A stretch of 64,000 bases of DNA from Roseobacter fucihabitans (GCF_014337925.2 NZ_CP143423.1:3378501-3442500), one strand, 5' to 3'. Numbered from the stretch's first letter, positions 1-9,499 are shown. Notes: generated from the sequence alone by a model not told the origin. Made by a program: numbers and translations.

Positions 1-697
1 GGTCAAAAACCACTTTTGCGTGTTCAAAAGCCCGTTGTTTCAGAGCCGCGGCGGCCTCGGCCTCTTCATCGCGGCCCCATTGCTCGGCCTGCCACACTTC
101 ATCCAGCCGCGAGACCCTCCAGATGTCTGCTGCCGGTTGAACGTTCTGCGTGGCCGCAAAGCCCAGCACCAGAGAGCCCGTCAGGCTGACGAGATCGTGA
201 AAGGCGGCCAGTTCAAACGCGTTGAGCGCATGAACATGGTGCGATAATTGCGCCAGGGCATCCGGGTCCTGGGCAATATGCATGACACCGGAACGCGCCT
301 GCAACCGCGCACCCAATGCCCCCTCAACCCAGGTGAGAAACGGATCCCACTGCGCTGCCTGCCGGGCCACCAGTTCAACGGGTTGCTCCGCGCGATAACA
401 CAGCAGATCGCTGTCCCCATAGGCGGCGAGCATATCCGCGACCTCGCCGTGTTGCACCGCGACCTTGTCAATCGCTGCATTGGCGGTCTGCGTAAAGGGC
501 ATCTTTGACGGGTTTATCTTGTCTTCCTGCGCGTCCCATTCTGCGGCAATGGCCTCGGCAAACCCGCGACTGGGCACCAAAAGCGCCTGTTTCGCGGGCG
601 TTTTCACAGCCCGCCCGTCCAATGCGATCCCGTATCCGTCCTCGACCGACACCACTGATGCCGTTTCCCAGAATCGCTTGGCCTTCCATTCGCTCAT
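1..697 (-). CDS. ATP12 family F1-ATPase assembly chaperone (3' end outside window)
   Basis: ATP12-type proteins bind the F1 alpha subunit and help assemble the ATP synthase. The frame is open from an ATG at 697 to the window edge, about 232 codons, so only a few C-terminal residues are missing for a family of about 235-240 residues. The N-terminus reads MSEWKAKRFWETASVV, followed by the family hallmark DGRAVKTPAK and then PSRGFAEAIAAEWDAQ. The start overlaps the stop of the upstream HAD gene (ATGA), which points to translational coupling. Identification is by motif memory; the frame and hallmark are clear. Confidence 0.88.
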   Translation of the reverse strand, partial: MSEWKAKRFWETASVVSVEDGYGIALDGRAVKTPAKQALLVPSRGFAEAIAAEWDAQEDKINPSKMPFTQTANAAIDKVAVQHGEVADMLAAYGDSDLLCYRAEQPVELVARQAAQWDPFLTWVEGALGARLQARSGVMHIAQDPDALAQLSHHVHALNAFELAAFHDLVSLTGSLVLGFAATQNVQPAADIWRVSRLDEVWQAEQWGRDEEAEAAAALKQRAFEHAKVVFD

Positions 698-1356
698 GCC
701 GTTGCCTTCCACGCCTCATCCAGCGCCGTCTCCAGCTGCCCGAAATCGCTTAGAATCGCGCGCGCCGCACCCAATGCGGCAACCGGGTGGTATCCCCAAT
801 CCACGCCGAGCCCGTAAACGCCCGCCGCCGCAGCCATATCCATATCAAAACTGGTATCGCCAATCATGACCGTCCGGTCGGGCGAAACCCCCGCCTCTGA
901 CATGGCTTGATGGATCATCGAGGGGTGGGGTTTGGAGGGGTGGAAATCGGCGACTTGCTGGGTCATGAACACACCCTCCAGCCCATGCCCTTCGATCAAC
1001 TTATCCAGCCCACGCTTGGATTTACCGGTCGCGACGCCCAAAATCACATCCTCGCGCGCACTCAGACGCTCCAACGCGGCGCGCGCGCCCGGATAAAGCG
1101 GGGAGGATTGCGCCGCACCGCTCTGCGCGCGCAGGTCCATATAAGCATCCTTATAGGCCTGCACCATGCGGGCATGATCCGCATCCGGGGCCAGCCGCGC
1201 CATCGCCACGTCCAGCGAGAGGCCAACGATGCCTAAAATTCGGGCGCGTTCAGGTGCAGCCAGGCGCACAGCCTCGAAGGCACGCCCCATCGCCGCGAGG
1301 ATATCCGCCTGGCTATCCACCAGCGTGCCGTCCACGTCAAAGATCACCAGCCTCAT
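694..1356 (-). CDS. HAD-superfamily hydrolase, phosphoglycolate phosphatase-like
   Basis: A 220-residue HAD phosphatase. Motif I is DVDGTLVDSQ at the N-terminus (nucleophile Asp and acid Asp), motif II is VATGKSK, the Lys motif is HPSKPHP and motif IV is GDTSFDMDMA. A helical cap lies between motifs I and II, as in the Gph subclass. Substrate cannot be told from sequence; many roseobacter copies are called phosphoglycolate phosphatase. It overlaps the pseudouridine synthase upstream by 4 nt and ATP12 downstream by 4 nt, so crcB-rluC-HAD-ATP12 reads as one operon. Confidence 0.9.
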   Translation of the reverse strand: MRLVIFDVDGTLVDSQADILAAMGRAFEAVRLAAPERARILGIVGLSLDVAMARLAPDADHARMVQAYKDAYMDLRAQSGAAQSSPLYPGARAALERLSAREDVILGVATGKSKRGLDKLIEGHGLEGVFMTQQVADFHPSKPHPSMIHQAMSEAGVSPDRTVMIGDTSFDMDMAAAAGVYGLGVDWGYHPVAALGAARAILSDFGQLETALDEAWKATA

Positions 1357-2396
1357 TCGAGCGCCTCGAACGGGTCCTCGGCCGCCAGATCTTCGCTCCA
1401 GCCAAAGGTGTCCCAGCTTTGCGCCATGTGATCCGGCATCGGGGCCGTGACTGTGATCATTTTGCGCGTTTCGGGGTGCTCGAACCGCATCATCCGTGCG
1501 TGCAGGTGCAGTTTCTTGGAAATGATCCCGCCTAGTTGGGCGCCCCAGCCATCACCCATGTTCTCCTGACCCGACCCGCCATATTTACCATCCCCGATGA
1601 TCGGATGCCCGATTTCGGCCATATGCGCGCGCAATTGATGGGTGCGCCCGGTCACAGGTTCCATCGCGATCCACGCCGCGCGCGAGGCCACCCTGTAGAG
1701 CGTGGCGTAAAGCGTATGCGCACGTTTGGCCCCATAGGTGCTCTCGATCTCGCGCGGATGCACGGCGATCATTTTCTCGCCCTCGCCACCACCGCCACGT
1801 CCGGGGGCCTTGACCAGCCCGTATTTGATCTCGCCCAGATACGGCGTCGGCACACCCGCCACCAATGCCCAGTAAATCTTGCGAGTTTCGCGGTGCCGCA
1901 TCGCCGCCGTCAGCGCCTTGGCCGCCATCCGCGTGCGCGCCAGCAGCAAAACCCCCGATGTGTCCTTGTCCAACCGGTGCACAAGACGCGGTTTTTCCTC
2001 GAACCCGAATTTCAACGCCTCGCCCATACCATCCACATGGCGCAGCTGTTTGGAGCCGCCCTGCGTCGGAAGTCCGGGGGGTTTATTGAGCGCAATCACA
2101 TGATCGTCCCGGTAAATAACGCAGGACTGGATGAGTTTCACATCCGCATCGGACACTTTGGAACGCGGTTCAGGCGCGGGGGCGGCCTCGCTAGGCAGGG
2201 GCGGGATACGCACCTGCTGGCCGACCTCCACGCGGGTCGAGCCCTTAACGCGGCCCCCATCCACGCGGATTTCGCCTTTGCGACACATCTTGTCGATGCG
2301 GCCCTGGCTGATCTGCGGGAACTGCTTGCGAAACCATCGGTCCAGCCGCTGATCTCCGTCGTCCTCCTGAATGGTCAGGGTCTGTACCCGGCTCAT
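1353..2396 (-). CDS. rluC: RluA-family 23S rRNA pseudouridine synthase (RluC-like)
   Basis: Isomerises uridine to pseudouridine in 23S rRNA. 347 residues. An S4 RNA-binding domain (about residues 12-70, with RIDKMCRKGEIRVDGGRVK) is followed by the catalytic domain with HRLDKDTSGVLLLAR, whose Asp is the nucleophile, and GRTHQLRAHMAEIGHPI near the C-terminus. The open frame extends upstream, but the ATG at 2396 gives MSRVQTLTIQEDDGDQRLDR, the usual N-terminus, and overlaps the crcB stop. RluC rather than RluD is an inference from length and S4 arrangement. Confidence 0.88.
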   Translation of the reverse strand: MSRVQTLTIQEDDGDQRLDRWFRKQFPQISQGRIDKMCRKGEIRVDGGRVKGSTRVEVGQQVRIPPLPSEAAPAPEPRSKVSDADVKLIQSCVIYRDDHVIALNKPPGLPTQGGSKQLRHVDGMGEALKFGFEEKPRLVHRLDKDTSGVLLLARTRMAAKALTAAMRHRETRKIYWALVAGVPTPYLGEIKYGLVKAPGRGGGGEGEKMIAVHPREIESTYGAKRAHTLYATLYRVASRAAWIAMEPVTGRTHQLRAHMAEIGHPIIGDGKYGGSGQENMGDGWGAQLGGIISKKLHLHARMMRFEHPETRKMITVTAPMPDHMAQSWDTFGWSEDLAAEDPFEALE

Positions 2397-2773
2397 AATA
2401 ATATCCCTCGCATCACCCAAAGGCCCAAAAAGAGGCCTGCAATCGACAACCCCACCGATAGCGCCACATAGGCACCCGCCATCCCGAAATGCCCCCGTTC
2501 CAGCAGCGTCACGGTTTCCAGCGAAAACGCCGAAAACGTCGTGAATCCACCCAAAAGCCCGGTCATCACCAAGGGGCTCAGATGGGTCAACCCGCGCTGC
2601 GCAGCCAACACGACGAAGGCCCCCATCAGGAACGATCCCAACACATTTGCTGCCATGATCGCCACAGGAAATTCCGTCGGCCCCGTTATACGCAGCGCGC
2701 CCACACCCCATAAAAAGCGCAAAGACGCGCCAATCGCGCCGCCAAAGGCCACCATGATCAGAGTTTTCATCAT
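2393..2773 (-). CDS. crcB: Fluoride efflux channel CrcB/Fluc
   Basis: Small membrane fluoride channel, 126 residues with four hydrophobic helices. The signatures GGAIGASLRF near the N-terminus and GLLGGFTTFSAFSLE in the middle are the family hallmarks. The longer frame could begin at 2815, but the ATG pair at 2773/2770 gives MMKTLIMVAFGGAIGA at the expected length. It is the first gene of the four-gene operon and overlaps rluC by 4 nt. Confidence 0.9.
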   Translation of the reverse strand: MMKTLIMVAFGGAIGASLRFLWGVGALRITGPTEFPVAIMAANVLGSFLMGAFVVLAAQRGLTHLSPLVMTGLLGGFTTFSAFSLETVTLLERGHFGMAGAYVALSVGLSIAGLFLGLWVMRGILL

Positions 2774-2888
2774 CCGCGGTCTGTCACGCACCCTCACGCC
2801 ATTGTCAAGTTTCACAAGCGGTTGAGGCAGCGATGGATCATGCCCCTATGCCAAGTATGCCCCAAAGGAGTGCATCTGTTCTATTAAG

Positions 2889-3213
2889 TGTAGTGGGTCA
2901 GATGTGATCCGGCAAAACCCTGTGGGAGGATTTTGTGAAGACGCGCGCAGTTGCCATTTGTCTGAAGTGACTTCGCCTTGATTTTGGTGTGATCGATATC
3001 GTTGATTGCCGGGAAGTGCTGGAAGTCGTGCTTGTCAGCACGGGCGCAATAATCCGTGCCACAATCGTCAAAATACGGATTGCTGGCTGGTCATGTTCCT
3101 CGTGGAATAGCAGCCCGTGATCGTTCAGCCAGCCCGCTGCCATGATCGGCAGCTTGGGAATGTAGAGTGTGGCATGCGCGACCTTGGAACAGACCCAAAC
3201 ATGCCGTCATTTT
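2889..3213 (-). pseudogene. IS481-type transposase remnant (C-terminal half, frameshifted)
   Basis: Decayed integrase-type transposase. Reading from 3213 down, one frame gives SKVAHATLYIPKLPI, then LNDHGLLFHEEHDQPAIRILT. A shift near 3068 moves to a second frame giving TDYCARADKHDFQHF, AINDIDHTKIKAKS and QTNGNCARLHKI. These correspond in order to the IS481-type series SKVAHxxLYTTKTPI, LNDRVLPFFEEHD, GTEYCG, AINDIDHTKTKAxxPQTNGICERFHKTI as I remember it. The rest of the element and its inverted repeats were not found. It fills most of the gap between crcB and rarA. Confidence 0.72.
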
Positions 3214-3293
3214 CATCACATCAAAGACCTCTGCTGCCAAAACCAAACAATGCCCAATTTCCAATCCTGCAATACTGGAATAGAACATCCGCC

Positions 3294-4619
3294 ATGAGTG
3301 ATCTTTTCGACGATCTCGCGAATACCTCCGAACCGGCCGCAGCAGAGGCCGGTGACAGGCCGTTGGCGGATCGCATGCGCCCTGCAAGGCTTGACGATGT
3401 CATCGGACAGGATCACCTGCTGGCTGCTGACGCACCCCTTGGTGCGATGCTCGCGGCCAACACCCTGTCCTCACTAATTTTCTGGGGGCCGCCCGGCGTT
3501 GGAAAAACCACCATCGCGCGGCTTTTAGCGGATGCTTCTGAGCGCGCCTTCGTGCAGATCAGCGCGATTTTTTCGGGCGTCTCCGAGTTGCGCAAGGTGT
3601 TTGATGCAGCCAAGACCCGGCGGCGCATTGGTCAAGGCACGTTGCTCTTCGTGGACGAAATCCATCGTTTCAACAAGGCGCAACAAGATGGGTTCCTGCC
3701 CCATATGGAGGACGGCACCATCGTGCTGGTGGGCGCGACGACGGAAAATCCGTCCTTTGAATTGAATTCAGCGCTCTTGTCGCGGGCGCAGGTTTTGGTG
3801 TTACGCCGGCTCGAAACACCGGCGCTTGAAAAGCTCATGAGTCGCGCAGAGCAGATGCTGGGCAAGCAGCTACCGTTGACGCCGGACGCCCGCACGGCCC
3901 TGGTGAACATGGCGGATGGTGACGGGCGCGCAGTGTTGAACCTGATCGAACAAACCGCGACCATCACCAATGACGCCCCGCTGGGGCCAGCGGAACTGGC
4001 CAAGCGGCTTCAACGGCGCGCCGCGCAATATGACAAATCGGGTGACGGTCATTACAACCTCATCTCTGCGCTGCATAAATCAGTGCGCGGGTCGGACCCG
4101 GATGCCGCGCTTTATTGGCTGGCACGGATGCTGACCGCAGGCGAGGACCCACGTTTTCTGGCCAGGCGCATCACCCGTATGGCCGTCGAGGACATTGGTC
4201 TGGCCGATCCGCAGGCCAACCGGCTTTGTCTGGACGCTTGGGCCACATATGAGCGGCTCGGCTCCCCCGAGGGGGAATTAGCGCTGGCGCAAGCGGTGAT
4301 TTACCTGGCCCTCGCGCCGAAATCCAACGCCGCCTATGTGGCTTACAAACAGGCGATGAAATTGGCCAAACAGACTGGCTCCGAACCACCGCCGAAACAT
4401 ATCCTGAACGCGCCCACGGGCCTGATGAAGGAGGAAGGCTATGGTCAGGGGTACGCCTATGATCACGATGCCGAAGATGGATTTTCGGGCCAGCACTACT
4501 TCCCGGACGATATGGAGCGCGTCGCGCTCTATGCCCCGCCCGAACGCGGTTATGAGCGGGAGATGAAAAAGCGCGTGGCCTATTTCGAAAAGCTGCGCCA
4601 AAAGCGACAGAATAAATAG
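3294..4619 (+). CDS. rarA: Replication-associated recombination protein RarA (MgsA)
   Basis: AAA+ ATPase of the clamp-loader-like RarA/WRNIP1 family, acting at stalled replication forks. 441 residues. Walker A is GPPGVGKTT (about residues 65-73), Walker B is LFVDEIHRF, sensor 1 is VGATTENPSFELNSALLSRA, and the C-terminal tetramerisation region includes KSVRGSDPDAALYWLARML. The frame is open further upstream, but the ATG at 3294 gives MSDLFDDLANTSEP; the upstream part is spacer and transposase remnant. Confidence 0.95.
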   Translation: MSDLFDDLANTSEPAAAEAGDRPLADRMRPARLDDVIGQDHLLAADAPLGAMLAANTLSSLIFWGPPGVGKTTIARLLADASERAFVQISAIFSGVSELRKVFDAAKTRRRIGQGTLLFVDEIHRFNKAQQDGFLPHMEDGTIVLVGATTENPSFELNSALLSRAQVLVLRRLETPALEKLMSRAEQMLGKQLPLTPDARTALVNMADGDGRAVLNLIEQTATITNDAPLGPAELAKRLQRRAAQYDKSGDGHYNLISALHKSVRGSDPDAALYWLARMLTAGEDPRFLARRITRMAVEDIGLADPQANRLCLDAWATYERLGSPEGELALAQAVIYLALAPKSNAAYVAYKQAMKLAKQTGSEPPPKHILNAPTGLMKEEGYGQGYAYDHDAEDGFSGQHYFPDDMERVALYAPPERGYEREMKKRVAYFEKLRQKRQNK

Positions 4620-4763
4620 ACAACCGCGAGACATGTAAGGACCGGCGAGTTCATACCTGTACAGGCGCGTCAAATGAGGTACGCCCCCCTCGTCGAGAGG
4701 CCTTGCCGCGACAGCCTGATCCGCTTTGCAGGCTCAACTGTTTGACAACTCATTTATCCCACG

Positions 4764-4798
4764 AAAAAGCCCCTGTGTCACCGGGACTCAGGGGCTTT
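4764..4798 (-). terminator. Rho-independent terminator of the rplQ transcript
   Basis: Perfect 10-nt arms, AAAGCCCCTG at 4766-4775 and CAGGGGCTTT at 4789-4798, with a 13-nt loop. Read on the minus strand the stem ends in a run of T, just after rplQ. It marks the end of the rpsM-rpsK-rpoA-rplQ transcript. The rest of the 4620-4822 gap shows no gene. Confidence 0.88.
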
Positions 4799-4822
4799 GA
4801 TCATTTTCTTCGCAGCCGAGGT

Positions 4823-5245
4823 TTACGCTTCGCTGACGTCATCCTCAGCAGCAATTCGGGCCTTGTCAGCAGCACCCTTGGCGTCGCGATCCCGGTCCAC
4901 GAACTCGATGATCGCCATCGGTGCCATGTCACCATAACGGAAACCAGCTTTGAGAACACGGACGTATCCACCTTGGCGATCCTTGTAGCGCGGGCCCAGG
5001 ATGTCGAAGAGTTTCGTAACATACTGGTCCTGCTTGAGCTTGCTGGCAGCTTGACGACGCGCATGCAAGTCGCCGCGTTTCGCCAGTGTAATCATCTTTT
5101 CGATGATCGGGCGCAGTTCCTTTGCCTTAGGTAAAGTTGTTTTGATCTGCTCATGTTCGATGAGCGAGCCTGCCATATTAGCCCAGAGCGCCTTGCGGTG
5201 CTCATGTGTACGGTTAAGGCGGCGATATCCACGTGCGTGACGCAT
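4823..5245 (-). CDS. rplQ: 50S ribosomal protein L17
   Basis: 140 residues beginning [19 protein letters not shown], the conserved L17 N-terminus. [18 protein letters not shown] and [15 protein letters not shown] follow. L17 bridges 23S rRNA domains near the exit tunnel. It is the last gene of the alpha operon, separated from rpoA by a 163-bp gap that carries a long perfect-type hairpin. Confidence 0.97.
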   Translation of the reverse strand: MRHARGYRRLNRTHEHRKALWANMAGSLIEHEQIKTTLPKAKELRPIIEKMITLAKRGDLHARRQAASKLKQDQYVTKLFDILGPRYKDRQGGYVRVLKAGFRYGDMAPMAIIEFVDRDRDAKGAADKARIAAEDDVSEA

Positions 5246-5345
5246 ATTTTTTCTCCTAGATGTGCCCTCTACGGGCTATTTTACTTTGTCTGGCCAGCGA
5301 TGCGTGTCACCGGCTCTCCTTGGGGCAAAACGCCCGGGTCGTAAT

Positions 5346-5402
5346 GGTGGCCCAAAGGCCCACCCTACGGCATGTCACCGTAAGGTGGGCCTTTGGGCCA
5401 CC
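5346..5402. repeat. Long palindromic repeat between rpoA and rplQ (family P, copy 1)
   Basis: 25-nt arms, 5346-5370 and 5378-5402, with one internal mismatch and a 7-nt loop. The right arm begins CCGTAAGGTGGGC and ends GGGCCACC. Its first 12 nt from the second C are shared exactly with the palindrome at 13433-13492, so the two are relatives, not independent terminators. No T-run follows on either side, so it may act as an RNA-stabilising or attenuating hairpin within the operon rather than a terminator. Confidence 0.85.
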
Positions 5403-5408
5403 GCCTGC

Positions 5409-6425
5409 TTAAAATGAATCCTCGAATTTCTTGGCGAGGTCCTCGATGTTGTCTGGCGGCCAGTCCTCGACGTCCATGCCCAGGTGAAGCCCCATGCCCG
5501 ACAGCACTTCCTTGATCTCGTTCAGGGACTTACGGCCGAAGTTAGGCGTGCGTAGCATTTCCGCTTCGGTCTTCTGGATCAGATCGCCAATATACACAAT
5601 ATTGTCGTTCTTGAGGCAGTTCGCAGAGCGCACCGACAGTTCCAACTCGTCCACTTTCTTCAGCAGCAGCGGGTTGAACTCAAGACCATCATCTTCATCC
5701 GCGCGGGATGCGGACTCTGGCTCGTCGAAGTTGACGAAGATGCCCAGTTGGTCCTGAAGAATACGCGCGGCAAACGCTACCGCATCATCCGGCGTCAGCG
5801 ACCCGTCGGTTTCCACCTTCATGGTCAGTTTATCATAATCGAGCACCTGACCTTCACGGGTCGGCTGCACATCGTAGCTGACCTTCTTGACCGGCGAATA
5901 GATCGCATCAATCGGGATCAGACCAATCGGCGCGTCCTCAGGCTTGTTCTTCTCTGCGGAGACATAGCCCTTGCCCTGATTGACCGTCAGCTCCATGTAG
6001 ACGTCCGCCCCATCATCAAGGTGGCAAATCACATGCTCGCGGTTTAACACTTCAATGCCCGCGGACTCCGAAATGTCACCCGCTGTTACGACGCCCGGCC
6101 CCTTGGCGGAAATCGACAGGCGCTTGGGCCCTTCGACTTCCATACGGATACTGACGCCTTTGAGGTTCAAAATGATATCGGTGACGTCTTCACGTACACC
6201 TGCCACGGATGAAAACTCGTGCAAGACGTTGTCGATCTGCACCGATGTGATCGCGGCACCTTGCAGCGACGACATCAACACACGGCGCAGCGCGTTGCCC
6301 ATCGTCAAACCGAAACCACGCTCCAGCGGCTCGGCAGTGACAACCGCTTGGCGCGCCGGATCGTTACCCGGTTTGACGTCCAGTTGTTGCGGCTTAATCA
6401 ATTCAGCCCAATTCTTGTGGATCAT
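5409..6425 (-). CDS. rpoA: DNA-directed RNA polymerase subunit alpha
   Basis: 338 residues, starting [20 protein letters not shown] at 6425 behind a GGAGGG ribosome binding site; an in-frame ATG 12 nt upstream lacks support. The N-terminal dimerisation domain includes [18 protein letters not shown], and the C-terminal domain (about residues 250-338) includes [15 protein letters not shown] and [20 protein letters not shown]. Alphaproteobacterial type. It lies between rpsK and rplQ as usual. Confidence 0.98.
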   Translation of the reverse strand: MIHKNWAELIKPQQLDVKPGNDPARQAVVTAEPLERGFGLTMGNALRRVLMSSLQGAAITSVQIDNVLHEFSSVAGVREDVTDIILNLKGVSIRMEVEGPKRLSISAKGPGVVTAGDISESAGIEVLNREHVICHLDDGADVYMELTVNQGKGYVSAEKNKPEDAPIGLIPIDAIYSPVKKVSYDVQPTREGQVLDYDKLTMKVETDGSLTPDDAVAFAARILQDQLGIFVNFDEPESASRADEDDGLEFNPLLLKKVDELELSVRSANCLKNDNIVYIGDLIQKTEAEMLRTPNFGRKSLNEIKEVLSGMGLHLGMDVEDWPPDNIEDLAKKFEDSF

Positions 6426-6539
6426 GCGTCCCTCCATTCTTGTCTACGCCCCATGTCCCTAAGGCGACGACTCTCGAGGTTTCAAAAAAGCGAAATGGGG
6501 CCGTGCGAAATCACACGGTCCCACATGGTAAATTTATCC

Positions 6540-6929
6540 TTAAACGCGGCGACGCTTGGGGGGGCGGCAGCCGTTGTGTGCCATCGGCGTCACGTCACGG
6601 ATCGACGTGATGTTGAACCCGGCCGCTGCAAGCGCGCGCAATGCGCTCTCACGACCCGACCCCGGTCCCTGCACTTCGACTTCCAACGTTTTCACGCCGT
6701 GCTCCTGTGCTTTGCGTCCGGCATCCTCAGCGGCCATCTGAGCCGCATAGGGTGTCGATTTACGCGAGCCCTTGAAGCCCATCGTGCCCGCAGAGGACCA
6801 TGCAATCGCATTGCCTTGCACATCAGAAATCAGGATTTTTGTGTTGTTAAAGGAGCTATTCACATGCGCCACACCAGCGGCGATGTTCTTGCTGGCCTTC
6901 TTCTTAACGCGGGTTTTTTCACGTGCCAT
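6540..6929 (-). CDS. rpsK: 30S ribosomal protein S11
   Basis: 129 residues. [15 protein letters not shown] near the N-terminus and [20 protein letters not shown] with the basic tail KRRRV at the end are typical of S11, which lies on the platform of the small subunit near the E site. Follows rpsM by 15 nt in the operon. Confidence 0.98.
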   Translation of the reverse strand: MAREKTRVKKKASKNIAAGVAHVNSSFNNTKILISDVQGNAIAWSSAGTMGFKGSRKSTPYAAQMAAEDAGRKAQEHGVKTLEVEVQGPGSGRESALRALAAAGFNITSIRDVTPMAHNGCRPPKRRRV

Positions 6930-6944
6930 GGATCAGACCCTCCC

Positions 6945-7313
6945 TTATTTCTTCTTACCAGCAATGGCCTTTGCGGGGCCTTTGCGGGTGCGAGCGTTGG
7001 TGTGGGTGCGCTGACCGCGAACCGGCAGGTTACGACGATGACGCAGGCCGCGATAGCACCCAAGGTCCATCAGGCGCTTGATGTTCATCTGTGTGTCACG
7101 ACGCAGATCACCCTCAACGGAGTAATTCGCATCAATGTGCTCACGCACGGACAGAACTTCGGCATCCGACAACTCGTTGATGCGGCGCGACGGGTCGATA
7201 CCGACAGCTTCGCAAATTGCTTTTGCGGAGGTGTTTCCGATACCGGTGATATAGGTGAGGGCGATTGGAACCCGCTTTGCAGTCGGGATGTTTACGCCGG
7301 CAATACGTGCCAC
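6945..7313 (-). CDS. rpsM: 30S ribosomal protein S13
   Basis: 122 residues starting [19 protein letters not shown]; contains the helix-hairpin-helix [20 protein letters not shown] and the C-terminal [19 protein letters not shown] with a basic tail. S13 contacts the P-site tRNA and the L5 bridge. In most relatives adk precedes rpsM directly; here a 1.5-kb plus-strand insertion separates them, so rpsM needs its own promoter, probably within 7314-7616. Confidence 0.98.
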   Translation of the reverse strand: MARIAGVNIPTAKRVPIALTYITGIGNTSAKAICEAVGIDPSRRINELSDAEVLSVREHIDANYSVEGDLRRDTQMNIKRLMDLGCYRGLRHRRNLPVRGQRTHTNARTRKGPAKAIAGKKK

Positions 7314-7616
7314 GTGTTATCTTCCTTTTCGTTGCGGGTCCGTGATACCAGACCCTTTTTTCACAAACGAAACCCGGAGCGTCGAAAGCACCGGGTATCA
7401 GCTGATCAGGTGATCCCGCAGAGGCAAAAACGACACGCCTTACGGATTGATTCTCATTAGAGATAGCGCGTGGTAGGGGCTTTTTAAGATGGCGTCAACC
7501 CGTGGGGACGATAACCACTGATCAGGGTCAAACGGCAAGCGGACACACAGACACTGGATCGAAAAATCAACTCATAGTAGCATAGCCATATTCATCCGAA
7601 ACGGAAAGCCGCAGCT
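7314..7616. other. Spacer upstream of rpsM and of the plus-strand ORF
   Basis: About 300 bp between two divergent genes. I see no gene. It should hold the promoter for rpsM-rpoA-rplQ and one for the divergent ORF, but no box is clear enough to call. Confidence 0.5.
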
Positions 7617-8774
7617 GTGAGAGACCGCAAAAATCATCGCCCGTCCCAGGGCAATCGCCCGCCTGTTCAGAGCCGGAATGCCGCCGGGCGCGTGGCGCGC
7701 AATGACATGCTCACCGCGGTCCAGCAACAGGCCGACCAATGCCCCACAACCGGCGCGCTCAATGCGCTTCAACGTCAGGCAACCGGCGTGATTCAGCGCG
7801 ACGTGGTAAAGTCGGATGCGCCAGACTGGGCGAAAGAGGATTTCATCGACGGCGTCGGACGCGACACCGCCAAAAGCAACCCCGTGGACCGAAGCCCCCT
7901 CACCCACAACGGCAGCTATGATGCGCGGGGCAATTTAGCAGGTGATGGCAGCGCAGGTCCCGCCGCCTGGGCAAGCGAGCATTACGAGCGTATGAATGAG
8001 GGACCCGCAGGCGTCGATGACAGGGCGATTACCCACAATGCAGGCTATGACGCAAAAGGCGATCTGGCCATAGATCGCAGCAATGCGCTGGCACGAGAGG
8101 CCTATCTCAACGAGCCGATGACCTTGATGTGCAGCATGGTCGATGGCAAAATCGGCAGCATCTATTTTGAAGGCGGGCGCGTGCGCACGACCCATACCGG
8201 CGGTCCCACAAAATCGGAACACAACAAAAATCGGCTGTTTCAGTTTAATATCGACCGCAACGCCGCACATGATCACTACACGCGCACCGGCGACAAGAAG
8301 CGCTGGGAAAAACACTTTCGCGACGCCCACCCAACAAGTATTTTCAACGAGTGGCTCGCGCAAGCGCTCAAGGGCGAGGGTGTCACGGCCACACCCGCTT
8401 GGGCCACACCGGTTCTGAGCGCGGATGATGCCTTGCCCGATGACGGCAATCAGGACGCCGCCGGGTTGAAGCTTTTTGAGGTCATGGTCAAACGGAACGG
8501 CAGGCTGGGCAAACACCCCTCCCGCGGGGCGTTGGTCAAGATGACCGCCACCCTGACGCGCGCAGAACTAACGATGCTCAAAAAGGTTGGCGAGACGATT
8601 AGCGATCGGGACAATCCCCACATCGGCAACGTGATGTTTTACAATTTCGTCAAAACATCATTGCCGCAACTGCTGCCCTATATCCGCACGCCGGAAGAGA
8701 TCAAGGCAGAAGATGCCGAATGGGAGCGCACACATCGGCCGAAGCGGAAAAAGAAAAGGAGGTTGTCGTTCTAG
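7617..8774 (+). CDS. Orphan protein with an N-terminal motif like contractile-injection-system cargo
   Basis: 385 residues, no recognised enzyme domain. The stretch at about residues 32-60 reads TAVQQQADQCPTTGALNALQ and then RQATGVIQRDVV. This resembles the repeated (L/V)QxxADxSPxxxALxALQ...VIQR pattern I know from N-termini of proteins linked to extracellular contractile injection systems. Two similar units follow, LTHNGSYDARGNLAGD and ITHNAGYDAKGDLAID, each before a Ser/Asn-Ala stretch. The C-terminus is very basic (RPKRKKKRR). The likely start is GTG at 7617 behind GGAAAG; an ATG at 7707 would keep the motif. It lies on the opposite strand between rpsM and adk, with no injection-system genes in the window. 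Function is unknown; cargo is inference. Confidence 0.6.
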   Translation: MRDRKNHRPSQGNRPPVQSRNAAGRVARNDMLTAVQQQADQCPTTGALNALQRQATGVIQRDVVKSDAPDWAKEDFIDGVGRDTAKSNPVDRSPLTHNGSYDARGNLAGDGSAGPAAWASEHYERMNEGPAGVDDRAITHNAGYDAKGDLAIDRSNALAREAYLNEPMTLMCSMVDGKIGSIYFEGGRVRTTHTGGPTKSEHNKNRLFQFNIDRNAAHDHYTRTGDKKRWEKHFRDAHPTSIFNEWLAQALKGEGVTATPAWATPVLSADDALPDDGNQDAAGLKLFEVMVKRNGRLGKHPSRGALVKMTATLTRAELTMLKKVGETISDRDNPHIGNVMFYNFVKTSLPQLLPYIRTPEEIKAEDAEWERTHRPKRKKKRRLSF

Positions 8775-8851
8775 AAATGTGGGCCGCAACACGCTCACTT
8801 TGCCCAAAGCGCCCTGCCCCGTGGCCATCGATGACCGCAAAGCGGACAGGC

Positions 8852-9499
8852 TCAGGCGTCAAGCGCCGCCTTGATCTCACCCTGCACCGCGTCAATCGCG
8901 CCCAAACCATCCACGCGCGACAGCATGCCCTTGGCGTAATAATACCCGATCAGCGGCGAGGTCTGTTTGTAATATTCCATCAGGCGCGTCTTGAGGCTCT
9001 CCTCATTGTCATCCGCGCGGCGCTTGAATTCCTTGGCCTGCCCGCAATTTGTGCAAACGCCATCCGCCGGGATCGGTTTGGAGGCGTCGTTATAGACCTC
9101 ACCACAGCCTGCACAGGTCGAACGCGCCGTGATCCGCGCCACAAGGGCGGCATCATCCACACGCATTTCGATCACCGCATCCAGCGTCTCGTTTTCTGCG
9201 GCCAGCAGCTCGCCCAAAGCATCCGCCTGCGCCAAGGTGCGCGGGAAGCCATCGAAAATGAACCCATTCGCCTTAACCGTTTCAAGCTTTTCGCGGATCA
9301 GCCCGATGACGATCTCGTCGGTGACAAGGGCACCGCGCGCCATCACATCAGCCACGATCTTGCCCATCTCCGTACCGGAGTCCTTGGCCTCGCGCAGCAT
9401 ATCACCCGTGCTCAATTGCACCATGCCGCGTGTCTCAACAAGGTGACGCGCTTGCGTCCCCTTACCGGCCCCGGGAGGCCCCAGCAGTATTATATTCAT
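8852..9499 (-). CDS. adk: Adenylate kinase
   Basis: Converts ATP + AMP to 2 ADP. 215 residues, P-loop [14 protein letters not shown] at residue 7, AMP-binding STGDMLR, and [12 protein letters not shown]. The LID is the long zinc type: [16 protein letters not shown] followed by CTNCG supplies four cysteines. Start ATG at 9499 overlaps the secY stop by 4 nt, so it is co-translated with secY. Confidence 0.97.
   Translation of the reverse strand: MNIILLGPPGAGKGTQARHLVETRGMVQLSTGDMLREAKDSGTEMGKIVADVMARGALVTDEIVIGLIREKLETVKANGFIFDGFPRTLAQADALGELLAAENETLDAVIEMRVDDAALVARITARSTCAGCGEVYNDASKPIPADGVCTNCGQAKEFKRRADDNEESLKTRLMEYYKQTSPLIGYYYAKGMLSRVDGLGAIDAVQGEIKAALDA

Noticed and set aside
4278-4673. Minus-strand 131-codon ORF antisense to rarA
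   Set aside because: Shadow of the rarA coding frame.
7336-7361. GGGTC...GACCC followed by six T on the plus strand, terminator-like
   Set aside because: Stem of only 5 bp and no plus-strand gene upstream; probably chance.
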